Assembly: GCF_014639075.1 (NCBI RefSeq)
Contig: NZ_BMFS01000008.1
Coordinates: forward strand, 1 to 64,000
Origin: Glycocaulis albus
GTDB lineage: Bacteria; Pseudomonadota; Alphaproteobacteria; Caulobacterales; Maricaulaceae
Direction of reading: 5' to 3'
DNA: 64,000 bases
The notes below the pieces were generated by a model. It was not told where the DNA came from, made no database searches, and saw only the letters and a list, made by a program, of their open reading frames with translations. This document shows, in pieces, positions 50,364-58,072 of this stretch; position 1 is the stretch's first letter; each line of letters opens with the position of its first letter. A program made the translations under genes and the position numbers.

Positions 50364-50669
50364 TCAGGTGCGGCGCCCCGCAGCGGAAATGACCCGCCAG
50401 ATGATCCAGATCGGCACCACGAGAACCGCGCCCAGAAGGAAGTAGCGCACCGACCAGCCCAGCGATTCGGTGATGATCAGGAAGAAGCGGTCCCAGGCGC
50501 GGGCAATCGTGCCGAAGAAGTCGACCCAGAGCTCTGCCGGATCGACATTGAACAGCGCCAGCACCACGCCGGCGAGCACGCACAGCAAAAACAGGACAAG
50601 CAAATCCTTCAGCCGCACCGCTATGACGCGTTGCAGGAAGGTCTTGCGGGGGGCTTGTGTATCGCTCAT
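50364..50669 (-). CDS. DUF6460 small membrane protein
   Basis: 101 residues from the ATG at 50669. There are two hydrophobic stretches, about 22-42 (DLLVLFLLCVLAGVVLALFNV) and 75-95 (SVRYFLLGAVLVVPIWIIWRV), the latter matching the conserved YFLLGAVIVVPIW core of DUF6460. The family is of unknown function in Alphaproteobacteria. A GTG nine bases upstream (50678) is the alternative start. It lies alone between the receiver-like gene and mscS. Confidence 0.78.
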   Translation of the reverse strand: MSDTQAPRKTFLQRVIAVRLKDLLVLFLLCVLAGVVLALFNVDPAELWVDFFGTIARAWDRFFLIITESLGWSVRYFLLGAVLVVPIWIIWRVISAAGRRT

Positions 50670-50720
50670 GACCGCCACAGTAACGCAAAGATTGCGGCAC
50701 GTGTGAGGCGAAAAGCGCGC

Positions 50721-51560
50721 TTAACCCTGTTTGTTGATATGCACCTGATGCGGATAGGGAATTTCGATGTCTTCAGCATCAAATGCCAGCTTCATCTGGC
50801 GTGTCTTTTCCCAGAAGTACGGCCAGTAGTCGGCGCTGTTGACCCAGGCCCGGGCCGTGTAGTCGATGGATGATGCGCCGTGGGCGGCGACCTCCACCAC
50901 CACTTCGGGCATGGGCAGGACGCGTTCATCATCCTCCAGAACCCGGCGGATGACACTGCGTACCTTCTCGATATCGGTGTCGTAGGAGGCGCTGAACATG
51001 AAGTCCACGCGCCGGGTGGAGTAGCCGGAAAAGTTCACGATCACCTGGCCCCAGGACTGGGCATTGGGAACGATGACCTGCCGGTTATCCGGCGTCGTCA
51101 GCTCGCTGTAGAACAAGGTGATGTCGCGCACAGTGCCGGAGGCTCCGCCAATATCGACGAAATCCCCGATCTTGTATGGGCGGAAGAAGACAATCATCAC
51201 GCCCGCAGCCACGTTTGACAGTGTGCCCTGCAAGGCAAGGCCGATGGCGAGCGTCATGGCGCCCAGCGCGGCGACCAGCGAAGTCGTCTCCACGCCAAAG
51301 CGGGTCAGCACCGCGATGATGACCACCGCGATGATGAGATAGCGCACGACCGAGGCGAAGAAGACAGCCAGCGTGGTATCGATCTTGGGATGGTCCACTG
51401 CCCATTTGCGGACACGCCGGGAGATGAAGCCGGCCATGTAGAGACCGACGACCAGGATGATAGCGGCCAGTGCCACATTGGACAGCACCGCAACGCCGAG
51501 CGTGGCGAGATATTCCATCATCGTATTGATCTGCGTGTCGAACTCGCCGCCAAATTCCAT
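50721..51560 (-). CDS. mscS: Small-conductance mechanosensitive channel, MscS family
   Basis: 279 residues from the ATG at 51560; a longer frame to 51695 is not supported. Three membrane helices are visible, with the pore helix GALTLAIGLALQGTLSNVAAGVMI-type (LGAMTLAIGLALQGTLSNVAAG) followed by the MscS beta-domain (FRPYKIGDFVDIGGASGTVRDITLFYSEL, NSQ-like IVPNAQ). It opens on hypo-osmotic membrane tension and releases solutes. The size is that of minimal MscS. Confidence 0.93.
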   Translation of the reverse strand: MEFGGEFDTQINTMMEYLATLGVAVLSNVALAAIILVVGLYMAGFISRRVRKWAVDHPKIDTTLAVFFASVVRYLIIAVVIIAVLTRFGVETTSLVAALGAMTLAIGLALQGTLSNVAAGVMIVFFRPYKIGDFVDIGGASGTVRDITLFYSELTTPDNRQVIVPNAQSWGQVIVNFSGYSTRRVDFMFSASYDTDIEKVRSVIRRVLEDDERVLPMPEVVVEVAAHGASSIDYTARAWVNSADYWPYFWEKTRQMKLAFDAEDIEIPYPHQVHINKQG

Positions 51561-51826
51561 GCCCGGATGTCCTTTTCCCAATGATTTCAGCAGGAGGCGG
51601 GCCTCTAGCACGGATTGGCGGCAAGGTCGAACCGTCCCCGTGTCCGGCGGAGAGGCCGGGTGGCCTCCACGGCAAAAGGTCTGCCACGAACGCAAGTGCA
51701 GGGTTCCCTAAACTGCCCGCGAATGCTTAACCTTGGCGCCTTGCGGGCGGGCATGACCGCTCCGTGTGGAGATAATGCGCGGCCGCTGGCTTGGCAGACG
51801 GTCCGCGCGCCAAGGGGGAAAGCACT

Positions 51827-53464
51827 ATGGCAAAGGTAGACGCGCCCGCAGTAGAGGAGCGCCAGAAGGGAATTCTCGGCTGGATCGAGAAAACCGGGAA
51901 CAAGCTGCCCGATCCGGTTATCATCTTCGCCTATCTGATCGGGATACTGATCGTTGTGTCGGTGATTACCGACTGGATGGGCGTGTCTGTTGAACACCCC
52001 GTGCGCGTGAACGAGGATGGCTCGCCGGTTGTCGAGCCGGCCCGCATGCTCTTCCGCTCGGAGCTGATCGAGCATCTTCTGGTGCGCATGCCGACGATTT
52101 TCACCTCCTTCCATCCGCTTGGCTATGTGCTGGTTGTGATGCTGGGCGCCGGTGTTGCTGAACGCGCAGGCCTGTTCGGCACAGCCATGCGCGCAGCCGT
52201 GCGTAACGCCCCGCGCTTCCTGCTGACCCCGGCTGTTGCGCTGGTGGCCATGCTGGCGAACCTGGCGGCGGACGCGGCCTATGTGGTGCTTATCCCGCTG
52301 GCGGGCGTCATATACGCGGCTGCCGGCCGGCATCCGATTGCGGGCATTACGGCGGCGTTTGCCGGGGTGTCGGGCGGCTTTTCGGCCAACCTTTTCCCCG
52401 GCCAGCTTGATGCCCTGCTGTTCGGCATTACCGAAGCGGCGGTGGGCAGCCTGGTCACCGACTGGGTGATGAACATTGCCGGTAACTGGTATTTTATCGC
52501 TGTGATGACGATCTTCTACCTGCCGGTCATCTGGTTCGTCACTGACGGCATTATCGAAAAGCGCCTCGGCAAATGGACTGGCGGCGCCGTCGCGGGCAGC
52601 AGTGACGCGGATGATGATCCCGACGCGCCGCTGACGGCCGGCCAGAAGAAGGGCCTTGCCCATGCGGGCCTCGCTGTTCTCGCAGTTGTCTTCCTGTGGC
52701 TGTTCCTGACCGTGGATCTGGTCGAGCTGGTCAGCTTCGGCGCGGTATCGGTCTGGGGCGGCAATCCGCCTCTGCTCAATCCCGATCCGGCACTGGAGGT
52801 AACCCAGCAGCTCATTCCGTTCTTCACCTCGCTGGTGGCAGGCTTCCTGATCCTGTTTCTCGCTGCCGGCGTCGCCTACGGCATGGCAGCGGGCACGATC
52901 AAGACCCACCGTGACACGGTCGAGATGATGGCCGGCGGCATGAAGGACATGGGCTATTACCTCGTACTGGCCTTTGCTGCCGCGTATTTCGTGGAAATGT
53001 TCAACCTGTCCAATCTGGGGATCATCTCGGCGGTTAATGGCGCGAATGCCATCCAGCAATCGGGCCTGCCCTTGCCGATCGTGCTGGGCCTGATCGTGCT
53101 GTTTGCCGGTGTGCTGAACCTCTTTGTCGGGTCGGCTAGCGCAAAGTGGGCCTTCATGGCGCCCATCCTCGTGCCGATGCTGATGCTGCTGGGTATCAGC
53201 CCGGAAATGGCAACGGCGGCCTACCGCGTCGGTGACAGTGCCACGAACATCATCACCCCGCTGATGGTCTACTTCCCGCTGGTATTGGTCTTTGCCCGAC
53301 GCTGGGTGCCGGACTTCGGCATCGGGTCGCTGACGGCAGCCATGCTGCCCTACTCGATCTGGCTGCTGATCACGGGCATCATCATGACCATCGCCTGGGT
53401 CTATCTCGGCCTGCCGCTCGGACCGGGCGCAGAGGTCGGCTATACCCTGCCGGGAGCCAACTAG
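51827..53464 (+). CDS. AbgT-family transporter
   Basis: 545 residues from the ATG at 51827, with GGGGG upstream. AbgT family: IEKTGNKLPDPVIIFAYLIGILIVVSVI, PTIFTSFHPLGYVLVVMLGAGVAERAGL, GQLDALLFGITEA, MKDMGYYLVLAFAAAYFVEMF and SATNIITPLMVYFPLVL. About eleven to twelve membrane helices are visible. Members move p-aminobenzoyl-glutamate or export sulfonamides and related folate intermediates. Substrate here is inferred from family only. It stands alone with about 260 bases of noncoding DNA upstream. Confidence 0.92.
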   Translation: MAKVDAPAVEERQKGILGWIEKTGNKLPDPVIIFAYLIGILIVVSVITDWMGVSVEHPVRVNEDGSPVVEPARMLFRSELIEHLLVRMPTIFTSFHPLGYVLVVMLGAGVAERAGLFGTAMRAAVRNAPRFLLTPAVALVAMLANLAADAAYVVLIPLAGVIYAAAGRHPIAGITAAFAGVSGGFSANLFPGQLDALLFGITEAAVGSLVTDWVMNIAGNWYFIAVMTIFYLPVIWFVTDGIIEKRLGKWTGGAVAGSSDADDDPDAPLTAGQKKGLAHAGLAVLAVVFLWLFLTVDLVELVSFGAVSVWGGNPPLLNPDPALEVTQQLIPFFTSLVAGFLILFLAAGVAYGMAAGTIKTHRDTVEMMAGGMKDMGYYLVLAFAAAYFVEMFNLSNLGIISAVNGANAIQQSGLPLPIVLGLIVLFAGVLNLFVGSASAKWAFMAPILVPMLMLLGISPEMATAAYRVGDSATNIITPLMVYFPLVLVFARRWVPDFGIGSLTAAMLPYSIWLLITGIIMTIAWVYLGLPLGPGAEVGYTLPGAN

Positions 53465-53526
53465 TAGCGCGCGCCCGCGGCGGCCCTCAAGGGTTGCGGG
53501 CGCCTCACTTCTCAAGGAAATACTCG

Positions 53527-54141
53527 ATGAGCCTAGTCCTCCATCACCTCAATGCCTCGCGCTCGCAGCGCATTATCTGGCTGATGGAGGAGCTGGGCCT
53601 GCCCTATACGCTGGTCCGCCACGAACGGGATGCGCAAACACGTCTGGCGCCGCCGGAGCTGCTCAAGATCCACCCGATGGGCAAGGCGCCCTTGCTGGAA
53701 CATGAAGGACAGGTGATCGCGGAAACCGGCGCTATCGCGCAGTACATCCTTGCCGTGTTCGACACCGAGCACCGCCTGCATCCCAAGCCCGGACGGCCCG
53801 AATTTGCCCGTTATCTGGAATGGATGCACGCGGCGGAGGGCTCACCCTTTCTGCCGGGCCTGATCCTTGTCTTCACCCGCGCCACGGGCCTTCAGGACTC
53901 GCTGCTGGCGGGATGGATGACGGGTGAGCGGGACAAGGCCGAGGCTACCATTGAGGGGCATCTCGCCCGTCACACCTGGTTTGCAGGCGACATGTTCACG
54001 GCAGCAGATTGCCTGATGGGCTTCCAGCTTGACGGCATGGAAAAGTCCGGCCTGCTGGACAATGCTCCGGCTACGAAAGACTGGCTGAAACGCGCTCATG
54101 CCCGTGAAGGCTACAAGCGCATGATCGAGCAAGGGGTTTAG
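53527..54141 (+). CDS. Glutathione S-transferase
   Basis: 204 residues from the ATG at 53527 (AAGGAAA upstream). The N-terminal thioredoxin fold has LHHLNASRSQRIIWLMEELGLPYTLVRH, then IHPMGKAPLLEHEGQVIAETGAIAQYI with the cis-Pro loop and the glutathione-binding E-T. The C-terminal helical domain ends in WFAGDMFTAADCLMGF. A beta/theta-type GST of unknown substrate. The end overlaps the convergent HepT gene by 4 bases. Confidence 0.92.
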   Translation: MSLVLHHLNASRSQRIIWLMEELGLPYTLVRHERDAQTRLAPPELLKIHPMGKAPLLEHEGQVIAETGAIAQYILAVFDTEHRLHPKPGRPEFARYLEWMHAAEGSPFLPGLILVFTRATGLQDSLLAGWMTGERDKAEATIEGHLARHTWFAGDMFTAADCLMGFQLDGMEKSGLLDNAPATKDWLKRAHAREGYKRMIEQGV

Positions 54142-54482
54142 GGGGCGGCAAGTCCGCTTTTTCGGATCGCTGCTTCGAGCTGAGGAAGGTCGTTCGTAGC
54201 TGTCCGCCAGACGGCTTCCATGTCGATCCCGAAATAGCCGTGGACAATGCGGTTCCGCATGCCCCGAATATCGGGCCAGGGCACACCGGGAATTGCTGAT
54301 AGCGTCTCTGGCGAAAGCTTGCCCGCAGCCTCGCCTATGGTTTGCAGCATGTGCAGCAGGGCGCGCTGGGCGAACGGGTCAGCGCTAAAAGCGTCATAGC
54401 CTGTGGATTGGGTGAGCTGGCACGCTAGCGCGATCTCATCAACTATATCGTTTAGCCAGTCGCGATCACTGCGTTCAGGCAT
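54138..54482 (-). CDS. hepT: HepT-family toxin (HEPN RNase)
   Basis: 114 residues from the ATG at 54482. HepT/DUF86 proteins are HEPN RNases and toxins; the active R-x4-6-H motif is RNRIVHGY near residues 86-93. Helices bear FAQRALLHMLQTIGEAAGKLSPETL and WPDIRGMRNRIVHGYFGIDMEAVW. Its start overlaps the antitoxin end by 8 bases, the standard HepT/MntA order with the nucleotidyltransferase upstream. A TTG at 54500 is another possible start. Confidence 0.88.
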   Translation of the reverse strand: MPERSDRDWLNDIVDEIALACQLTQSTGYDAFSADPFAQRALLHMLQTIGEAAGKLSPETLSAIPGVPWPDIRGMRNRIVHGYFGIDMEAVWRTATNDLPQLEAAIRKSGLAAP

Positions 54483-54771
54483 CGACAGCTTCTGCGGCAA
54501 TATGGGCGCGCGCGCGCGGCTTCAGGCCATGTTCGGTTGCAAGGTCGACCGGGCAACCGAGTTCATTTGCAAGCGAACGCTCGATCCCGATCATGCCGAT
54601 CAGGCTGGGTGTTTGAGCAAACTCCACCAGCAGATCGACATCACTGTCCGGGCCTGCCTCGTCACGGGCGTGGGAGCCGAACACGCGCACGCGGATGATG
54701 CCGTGGTCCTCAAACCACGGCTTCAGTTCCCGCAGGCGGGCCAGAAGCTCATCGCGTTTCATGGCCGCCAT
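54475..54771 (-). CDS. mntA: MNT-family nucleotidyltransferase antitoxin
   Basis: 98 residues from the ATG at 54771 (GGGAG upstream). The minimal nucleotidyltransferase signature is VRVFGSHARDEAGPDSDVDLLVEF: GSxAR followed by the DxD metal site. MntA AMPylates and thereby silences HepT. It overlaps hepT by 8 bases. The motif GSHARDE deviates from the usual GSxARG (E at the last place), but the DVD metal site is intact. Confidence 0.88.
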   Translation of the reverse strand: MAAMKRDELLARLRELKPWFEDHGIIRVRVFGSHARDEAGPDSDVDLLVEFAQTPSLIGMIGIERSLANELGCPVDLATEHGLKPRARAHIAAEAVDA

Positions 54772-54809
54772 TGTCCCACTCCCGGGTGGCGGCGGCAAGA
54801 TGCCACCCT

Positions 54810-55763
54810 CTAACGCCCGGCCGTAGCCGTGACTGCAGCCGTGGTCGCGGTCGTGACCGCAATCATGGCGGCCATCTGCGCGGCAATGAGGGCAGACATC
54901 GCCGATACTGCGCCCAGCGAGCCATCGGTGCGGTCTGACAACCAGACCAGCTGAGCCAGGCGGAGCCGTGCCGCGCCGGTTTGCGGCACTTTGCCGAGCG
55001 TTTCCATATTGGCTTCGATCACGGGCAGATCGGCAGGGGTGACACCCTGAGCCGCCCATTCGATCCAGACGTGACGATTGCCCGCATATCGCATCTTGCG
55101 ATGGGGCTTGATCGCCTCGCGCAGGGACAAAAAACGGTCCCGGACGTCAGCGGCTGGTTGCTGGTAGAGGGCGCTCAGCCGCGCGCCTTCGCGTTTCAGC
55201 CCGCGGGTTTCGGGCTGCGCCTCGAATACCGGAAGAGCCAGCTCGCGTTCACGCCTGACGGCCTCCGGGCTGTTGTCGCGCGCGGCATGGGACGCGGCGA
55301 ACATGTCGGTCACTTCCGGGTTCGCGCGCCACCACGGCGGACGGATGGCCTGCTTGATGGCAAAGAAACGCCTCACGGCCTGCGCGGATGTGGCGTCTGC
55401 CAGTGTCAGCACAAGGGCAGCTCGGCTTCCGCCCGCGTGCAGCCTGCCTGTGCCCGAGGCCTTTTCGCCGTCCTTCAGCTGCGCGCGCACTTTCAGGAAG
55501 CTGGATGCGGTCTTGCCATGGCTCGCGAGCAGGGCAGCGTAGATCCACAGAAGGTCGCCCGTTGGCGCGCGCCAGCTGCCCAGAGCTGCTTTCAGCTCTG
55601 CGCGGACGGCCTGCATGGCGGCGGCCGTCCTGTCCGGCGCGGCGTCAGCCGGCAAAAGCGCGTAGGCGGCAAACCAGGCGGCCGCGCCGCCCGGCCCGCC
55701 ATCAATCGCCTTTACGGCCGCATGGGCTGTGTTCAGACGGGCCAGTGCGGTGCTTTGCTCCAT
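54810..55763 (-). CDS. Uncharacterised DUF4003-size cytoplasmic protein
   Basis: 317 residues, unrecognised family. It is Ala-rich and largely helical, with no signal peptide. Visible segments are AAAWFAAYALLPADAAPDRTAAAM, FLKVRAQLKDGEKASGTGRLHAGGSRAALVLTLA and LVWLSDRTDGSLGAVSAMSALIAAQMAAMI. The HAGGSRAALVL and hydrophobic C-terminal tail are the only patterns worth noting. I use the ATG at 55763, 5 bases after the S9 peptidase stop, making it the second gene of that operon. The function is unknown. Confidence 0.6.
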   Translation of the reverse strand: MEQSTALARLNTAHAAVKAIDGGPGGAAAWFAAYALLPADAAPDRTAAAMQAVRAELKAALGSWRAPTGDLLWIYAALLASHGKTASSFLKVRAQLKDGEKASGTGRLHAGGSRAALVLTLADATSAQAVRRFFAIKQAIRPPWWRANPEVTDMFAASHAARDNSPEAVRRERELALPVFEAQPETRGLKREGARLSALYQQPAADVRDRFLSLREAIKPHRKMRYAGNRHVWIEWAAQGVTPADLPVIEANMETLGKVPQTGAARLRLAQLVWLSDRTDGSLGAVSAMSALIAAQMAAMIAVTTATTAAVTATAGR

Positions 55764-55767
55764 CGGG

Positions 55768-57975
55768 CTAGTCGGCCGGCTGTTGCTGGCGGAGATCCAG
55801 CCCGGTGTGGAAGGCAATGAAGGCCCATTTATCTGCCGTCTCCTCGATCAGCATGGAAACGGGCGTGCCCGCGCCGTGCCCGGCGCGTGTCTCGATGCGG
55901 ATCAGGGTGGGCGCATTGCCGGTATCAGCCGCCTGTAGCGCGGCGATGTATTTGAAGGAGTGGCTGGGCACTACGCGATCATCCGTATCAGCCGTTGTCA
56001 CCAGCGTTGCCGGATAGCCTTCGCCTTCGGGAATGGTGTGCAGGGGCGAGTAGGCGTAGAGCACGTCGAACATGTCCGGGTCCTGCGGGCTGCCATAGTC
56101 CGACACCCAGAAGCGGCCTGCGGTGAACTGGTTGAAGCGCAGCATGTCCATCACGCCCACGCCGGGCAGGGCGGCCGCGAACAGGTCCGGACGCTGATTG
56201 GCCACGGCACCGACCAGCAGACCCCCGTTGGAGCGGCCTTCGATGGCGATGTTGTCCGGGCTGGTCCAGCCTGCCTCGATCAGGTGTTCAGCCGCATTGA
56301 TGAAGTCATCAAACACGTTCTGCTTGTTGGCGAGCCGGCCGCCATCATGCCAGTCACGGCCATATTCAGAGCCGCCACGGATATTGGCCAGTGCGAACAC
56401 CCCGCCCATTTCCATCCATTGCAGGCGGCGCACATCGAAAGCCGGGGTCATTGCGATGTTGAACCCGCCATAGCCGTAAAGCAGGGTCGGGCGCTGGCCA
56501 TCGGGCGTTACATCGCGGTGGTGGACGATATACATCGGCACCTGCACGCCGCCCGTGCTCTCGTAGAAAACCTGGCTGACTTCATAATCATCGGGATCGA
56601 AGGTCAGCGGCGCTTCGTGGAAGAGCGTGCTTTCACCGGTTTCCACATCATAGCGGTAGATGGTGCCGGGGCGGTTGAAGCTGGTGAAGCTGTAGAAGGT
56701 CTCCGGGCTGTCCGGGCGGCCATTGAAGCCGCTGGCGACGCCAAGGCCCGGCAGTTCGACCTCGCGTACCGCTTCGCCCTCCAGCGTGTGCACGCGCACG
56801 ACCGAGCGCACATCCTCGAAGCTCTGCACGACCAGATGCCCGCCGATATGGCTGGCACTGGTGATCGGAAACTCCCCTTCAGGGATAATATCAGTGAGGC
56901 TGGATGGATCAGAGAGGTCTACGGCCACCACACGCTGGTTGGGCGCATCAAGGTCGGTAAGGAAGAAAAAGGTCGCGCCGACATTGCCTATGGCCGAGTG
57001 ATTGTTGGCAAACCCTTCAAAGATGGCCACCGGCTCAGCGGCCTCATCGGTCAGGTCGAGAATATGGATCGCGTTGCCGTCCGTTCCGGCGGAGGAGTAG
57101 ATGAACAGATAGTCGCCATCATCGCTCACGCCCGCGCGCCAGCTGACTTCCGGGTTGTCCGGGTCGGACATGATCAGCTGGTCTTCGCTCTGATCCGTGC
57201 CAAGCGCGTGGAAATAGATCGCCTGATCCATGTTCAGCGAGGTGAATTCCTCGCCTTCCTCCGGCTGGGGATAGCGCGAATAGAAAAAGCCTGACCCGTC
57301 CTTTGCCCAGGCGAGGCCGGAAAACTTGATCCATTCCAGCCGGTCTTCCAGCGTCTCACCGGTCTCGACGTCGATCACCTGTGCCGTGCGCCAGTCAGAC
57401 CCGCCATCCTGCAGCATGTAGGCAACGTGGCGGCCATCGGGGCTCGCCCAGCTGCCTGCCAGGGCAACCGTGCCGTCTTCCGACAATGTGTTGGGGTCGA
57501 TGAGAACACGGGCCTCTCCGTCCAACCCTTCGCGGACCATGTACACAGACTGATCCTGCAAGCCGTCATTGTAGGAGTAGAAGTAACGTTCTTCACGCGC
57601 GGCGGGGGTGGAGAGGCGTTCGTAATTCCACAGTTCGCGCAAGCGCTCGGCAATCATCGGCCGTCCAGGCAGGTTTTCCAGATAGCGATTGGTGACCGCG
57701 TTCTGTGCGGTCACCCATGCGGCCACCTCGGGGCTCACGCGAACATCCTGCTCCAGCCAGCGATAAGGGTCTGCCACCTCAACCTCGCCGTTGGCCGCCG
57801 ACTGGTAGATATCGGTCTGCTCCACGGTGCGGGTGGTCGGGTAGTTGAGGCGGTCTTGCGTGTGCGCTGCGCCGACGACAACTTCGCGGGCATCACCGTC
57901 TCCAGTGGCGACCTGATCGCCGCAAGCGGCCAGAACCAGCATGCCTGCCAGCGGAAGAAGAGTTGCACGCTTCAT
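55768..57975 (-). CDS. S9A prolyl oligopeptidase, lipoprotein
   Basis: 735 residues from the ATG at 57975; the lipoprotein signal ends LVLAACGD (C18), so it should be anchored in the envelope. The N-terminal seven-bladed propeller is followed by the alpha/beta hydrolase domain. The serine nucleophile is in GRSNGGLLVGA, the aspartate in TTADTDDRVVP and the histidine in RAGHGAG. Prolyl oligopeptidases cut short peptides after proline. The first 30 residues of mature protein are low-complexity. It leads a two-gene operon. Confidence 0.94.
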   Translation of the reverse strand: MKRATLLPLAGMLVLAACGDQVATGDGDAREVVVGAAHTQDRLNYPTTRTVEQTDIYQSAANGEVEVADPYRWLEQDVRVSPEVAAWVTAQNAVTNRYLENLPGRPMIAERLRELWNYERLSTPAAREERYFYSYNDGLQDQSVYMVREGLDGEARVLIDPNTLSEDGTVALAGSWASPDGRHVAYMLQDGGSDWRTAQVIDVETGETLEDRLEWIKFSGLAWAKDGSGFFYSRYPQPEEGEEFTSLNMDQAIYFHALGTDQSEDQLIMSDPDNPEVSWRAGVSDDGDYLFIYSSAGTDGNAIHILDLTDEAAEPVAIFEGFANNHSAIGNVGATFFFLTDLDAPNQRVVAVDLSDPSSLTDIIPEGEFPITSASHIGGHLVVQSFEDVRSVVRVHTLEGEAVREVELPGLGVASGFNGRPDSPETFYSFTSFNRPGTIYRYDVETGESTLFHEAPLTFDPDDYEVSQVFYESTGGVQVPMYIVHHRDVTPDGQRPTLLYGYGGFNIAMTPAFDVRRLQWMEMGGVFALANIRGGSEYGRDWHDGGRLANKQNVFDDFINAAEHLIEAGWTSPDNIAIEGRSNGGLLVGAVANQRPDLFAAALPGVGVMDMLRFNQFTAGRFWVSDYGSPQDPDMFDVLYAYSPLHTIPEGEGYPATLVTTADTDDRVVPSHSFKYIAALQAADTGNAPTLIRIETRAGHGAGTPVSMLIEETADKWAFIAFHTGLDLRQQQPAD

Positions 57976-58072
57976 GTGATGCGCTCCTGGATGATGAGTG
58001 TTTGGGCCGAAACCTAGGCAGACGGGGCGAAATTGTCGACCGCAAGCGGCATTGGCTCTATCTCTTGGCACC

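Noticed and set aside
55960-57294. 444-residue open frame opposite the S9 peptidase
   Set aside because: The peptidase strand has a complete catalytic triad and signal; the other is a compositional shadow.
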